The notes under the pieces were generated by a model. That model made no database searches. It worked only from the letters and a program-made list of their open reading frames with translations, and was not told the DNA's origin. Below, piece after piece: positions 41,701-42,476 of a DNA stretch of 42,476 nt. This DNA comes from JAGMXM01 sp964458325. GTDB taxonomy: Bacteria > Verrucomicrobiota > Verrucomicrobiia > Limisphaerales > UBA1319. Every line of letters starts with the position of its first letter. The first letter of the stretch is position 1. Where the stretch lies: assembly GCA_964458325.1 (NCBI GenBank), contig CAYWIM010000034.1, forward strand, positions 1 through 42,476. The letters run 5' to 3'. A program made the translations under genes and the position numbers.

Positions 41701-42248
41701 CTGGGGATGGTGGTTTTGAAATAGCGAATCCCCTCGGGCCCGACCGCCACCGGACCGCTTCCGCTCGAGCTCGAAGAGAGCGGGCCCAGATCCTGCACAT
41801 ATGCCTCGCCAGTGACCAGCGTCCACCGCGCTCCCGCGGTGGCGCGCACCAGGATGTGCCACTCCTGGGCGGCATCGAACTCGGAGGCGTGCAGGACGAA
41901 TCCATCCGAGCCAATCCGCGACGAACCGACCGGGTAGGCCGCCGGCTCGGTCTCCAGCCCTCCCTGCCGCAGATACATGTCCGCCTCGCCGCTGAAAACC
42001 CGCAGCGCCGTCCGCCACGCTCCGACGGCGGTGTTCTGCGGCAGAACTCGGAAATAGCTGTCGCCCGCCGCAGCGTTGGTGTGGGTGTAGACCTGAGTGC
42101 CGTCGGAGGCCAAACCGGGATCCCAGAGCAGATCGGTCACGATGGGCTCTTGGGCCGCGGTACTCGAGCAAGCAAGGATCAGGCTCATCATGCAGACCAC
42201 TCGCACACTAGCCTGCACACCAGCGAAGAACGAGGAGAATCGCCTCAT
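35799..42248 (-). CDS. Giant secreted repeat protein built from PPC-like beta modules
   Basis: 2149 residues with an N-terminal signal peptide (SVRVVCMMSLILACSSTAAQ). The body consists of about 16 modules resembling the bacterial pre-peptidase C-terminal (PPC) beta domain, each with an aromatic strand of the type AYYRVDVPENAPSWKVRL and a late strand of the type PGTYYVGV. Three modules form a compound unit repeated in tandem (separate entry). At about 2024-2078 is an acidic, calcium-binding-like segment (EDEDEDGLPDTWERFYFGDL, then DDPDDDDLSNLQEFQGNTNP), common near the end of verrucomicrobial secreted proteins. The final 65 residues form a small beta domain ending RRFYRAACP, similar to that of the 304-6930 protein. 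No enzymatic domain was recognised; an adhesive or structural surface role is inferred. Transcribed toward the amidase gene. Confidence 0.85.
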   Translation of the reverse strand: MRRFSSFFAGVQASVRVVCMMSLILACSSTAAQEPIVTDLLWDPGLASDGTQVYTHTNAAAGDSYFRVLPQNTAVGAWRTALRVFSGEADMYLRQGGLETEPAAYPVGSSRIGSDGFVLHASEFDAAQEWHILVRATAGARWTLVTGEAYVQDLGPLSSSSSGSGPVAVGPEGIRYFKTTIPSDTLAWRLWLNGNPAALYVQKSAAPVPRINAFDLQQAGQMLVVPDYIDTATFDGSYFIGVEGEPGAMIELSSGQHAVADVPFNFTNAPITLTGFGYATYRVQVPVEQIAWQVDVVPVSGNPNLAVRREKVPNEYHNDAMSEVGGGVIDSLTLVPPTLSDGTFYITVYGTGPFEFRLQNGNPAIDPIHYVGSVLNTETNRVGWRFFTVSDINEQLGSLGWHLYLENAPPDTEIAIRRNAVPGRWNYRFMETPDYAIGGHVDASGVNFLQEPGHQADIWYVGVYNPRQPLDAFRLVTEHLTARPLDFAGGSFTNTSLVAPKVDYYAVSIPSGQVTWKVKVTALAEDVRLLVLKDQLPGNTAGGGNASVFSVPGRLLEKPGNEHMLLQARWFETQAQLPAGTYYLGVASDAANGSGYIIESSGSIPIASLGTVGTADLTRADTLEGGEVKAYRFEVPAGLPLVEVWLDNRTGNPAMALTPGASLPQTRGNFSLLGDYGCDGGTYSSSTHLQLITLANPAPGTYSLIVKAIADGWDYPDASYTIRLHSGSALAAGFDASRTAVASHLAGTWRFFRIDVPPDALGWDLRVIEPDAGDPLLFVRRDLLPVYGEIPGPDGGQWPSGAQWIVSSDWTGYSQNPDGSSRLYRTLAVGMGCPLEPGTYYVGILNGGSTDANYTLWSRGIGPSYAIPVETLPFAGGAYDVNALAAGEAAYFRVTVPSNAPSWKVKLTTASGETMLAAQKSCLPSMACSYEYSVLGLKGGKKMQKPGAEHFAMFPSPGETLLPPGDYFFAVVSEGQNPVPPAIGSGNVTARLESGGVLPVVGLGALSAADLTRADAVEGGEVKAFQFTVPAGTPSIEVRLEDRVGDPVFALRAGSSLPRAFDFWDLNDYGAEGGEPYQWIGTTGLPITVANPPPGTFSLIVKGTPFGPEWPDATCTIRVHRVEFAPLDFDGGIQQVTNQEATAWRFFRVEAPADCLGWDLRLTNVAGGRAQLYMRRDLLPDVLDAPGLNLNQTNWPSGFQYSVSKEWASYAAWPDGTLRYGQVFGVGMGYPLEPGTYYVGVHNGGETPASYSILSRGIGANRSIRVPTLAFAGGTAVQNTLGAGEAAYYRVDVPENAPSWKVRLEAVRGEVCLVAQKDLLPNVDCGAGSSVTTWSGGKLIEKSGTEHFTLLPAAGQSNLIAGAHYLAVISGGINPDGDKIGSDSSQCQLTSIGPLPVMDLGAAGAVDIVQAGALEGGDLQAYQFAVPEGALNVELRLEDQVGHPAMSLCAGDRLPIANAWSSYGAEGGDALTVNGDDLITLPNPAPGKYSLIVNALADAASQFSDATYTLRIRSQALPSLNFSETQNTNGLSHTASGTLADGQSAFYRVAVPADLGGTPIIGWQLDLAQTQGAPLVRARKDGLPADGAPDMTAFDSNMANIVAPLLAPGIWYVEVRGQGHTEYTLTSRPLALERPPWTMPAIGQAIATPGVTPPEFGDSGVDTAGQPIEPLPSDLGIDLAQGDYHYYAVQVPTNNAGLLRVQLQAISGNPDLYTRAGNPPTRSHGQIGWFTTGIYDRVLTGTETEYGNFVPIQGQLETELPPGLWYLAVQAAGDSNVRYRLKFSIGQVQPMDLDGGSFTNQVLAAGDWRYYRVEIPLAAPAQWRLTFSQQSGDVVMMIRDTVPPGISGNALVSSADVDWSNDRKNTGPYPRYDEPGVHTLTTPPVRPGATYYVGFKAVTDASFSVSSAASGSLDLQGAIAFYGGNASMQIPPLGQALYRVDVPDDGTRWRSFSTHADSVVLHIEQGTVPKPPATHYQSAGADSVLKQVLDRTTWPWQPGQSYFLLVTNTSDVAQPWAIALDGRNANTEDEDEDGLPDTWERFYFGDLSALPGDDPDDDDLSNLQEFQGNTNPTVSDAVTIRLSAPKSLPGGTFQFQVAGPAHRSYRIEATEDWIHWTTVRTVDAGAGDLLFTETMPAGSKRRFYRAACP
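37500..40439 (-). repeat. Tandem coding repeats of about 1.19 kb inside the giant PPC-like protein gene
   Basis: Equivalent points are recognisable at 40439 (IPIASLGTVGTADLTRAD), 39257 (LPVVGLGALSAADLTRAD) and 38066 (LPVMDLGAAGAVDIVQAG), giving periods of 394 and 397 codons. Each unit holds three modules in the order EGGEVKAYRFEVP, RFFRIDVPPDALGWDLRV, GEAAYFRVTVPSNAPSWKVK. The third copy is partial and diverges after its first module, near 37500. A lone copy of the third module type precedes the first unit. Copies are clearly diverged in sequence, so this is old duplication and not an assembly artefact. Confidence 0.8.
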
Positions 42249-42284
42249 AGGTAGGATTAGTAATTGTGTGGGCTGACGGGTGAA

Positions 42285-42313
42285 ACACTATCCACGGCAC
42301 ACCCACGGTGCAA
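42285..42313 (-). promoter_or_regulatory. Putative promoter for the giant PPC-like protein gene
   Basis: On the minus strand TTGCAC (42313-42308) and TAGTGT (42290-42285) are separated by 17 bases. The start point would be near 42278, giving a 30-base leader to the ATG at 42248. No Shine-Dalgarno sequence is visible. The rest of 42314-42476 holds nothing I can assign. Confidence 0.35.
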
Positions 42314-42476
42314 GTCCAAAATGGGGTGGGTTCCGGGTTGCGTGCCGGTCGCAGCATCTTGGCGACGCTCGCGAAAACCGACCGGGTTGATTTGGACAAT
42401 TGCCTTTTCCAATTTCCGGATTAACTGACATTTTGGCGATAAAAGGAAGTAGGAAGAGGTCACAGATAGCCGAGAT

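Noticed and set aside
42249..42476. Possible tRNA or small RNA gene at the right edge
   Set aside because: No cloverleaf, anticodon arm or terminator pattern was found; only a weak promoter-like pair is visible.

Overview
The window is GC-rich, densely coded, chromosomal bacterial DNA. The gene content points to the Verrucomicrobia/Planctomycetes neighbourhood, most likely a Verrucomicrobium of the Pedosphaera/Limisphaerales type. The pointers are giant secreted proteins of more than 2000 residues, a lamin-tail/CotH protein, sulfatases, DUF1080 and DUF5060/DUF4038 glycan proteins, Tat-exported Gfo/Idh/MocA-type proteins, and an ECF sigma remnant with an Ala/Thr-rich tail. This placement is inferred from gene families; no rRNA or tRNA gene was seen. 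No CRISPR array, insertion sequence or phage gene was recognised.

Layout. 1-303: leader region with a strong inverted repeat. 304-6930 (+): giant secreted lamin-tail/CotH protein. 6927-12427 (-): compact cluster with overlaps and short gaps, in transcription order a sigma-70 factor, apt, a PAP2-glycosyltransferase fusion, an OGG-type DNA glycosylase and comB. 12565-18779 (-): glycan-degradation operon (RidA-like protein, glycoside-hydrolase-like protein, two-headed sulfatase). 18950-20041 (+): sialate-O-acetylesterase-like protein. 20046-21035 (-): Tat-exported protein of unknown function. 21160-21986 (-): decayed DNA holding a frameshifted small secreted protein gene and a gutted ECF sigma factor gene. 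21987-24304 (-): Gfo/Idh/MocA protein and PIG-L deacetylase. 24418-26171 (+): acyltransferase fragment overlapping a photolyase. 26199-27545 (-): tandem DUF1080 protein. 27660-30141 (+): cyclic-nucleotide-binding protein and a DUF5060/DUF4038 glycosidase-like protein. 30180-34582 (-): four-gene cassette encoding a VWA protein, a substrate-binding protein fused to an OmpA domain, an ABC permease and an ABC ATPase. 34744-42248 (-): a 2149-residue repeat protein followed by a lipoprotein amidase.

How the genes work together. Much of the window serves polysaccharide capture and breakdown outside the cytoplasm: two sulfatase domains, an esterase, glycosidase-like proteins, a deacetylase, DUF1080 domains and an exported oxidoreductase-like protein. 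A second theme is cell-envelope structure: two giant surface or secreted proteins, a peptidoglycan amidase, a lipid-phosphatase/glycosyltransferase fusion and the OmpA-tethered transporter. The 6.9-12.4 kb cluster is housekeeping.

The most unusual unit is the 30.2-34.6 kb cassette. It combines a nitrate/sulfonate/taurine-type ABC importer with a membrane-anchored solute-binding domain that carries its own peptidoglycan-binding domain and is preceded by a periplasmic VWA protein. Its substrate and role cannot be read from sequence. Similar fusions may already exist in databases, so its novelty is unproven.
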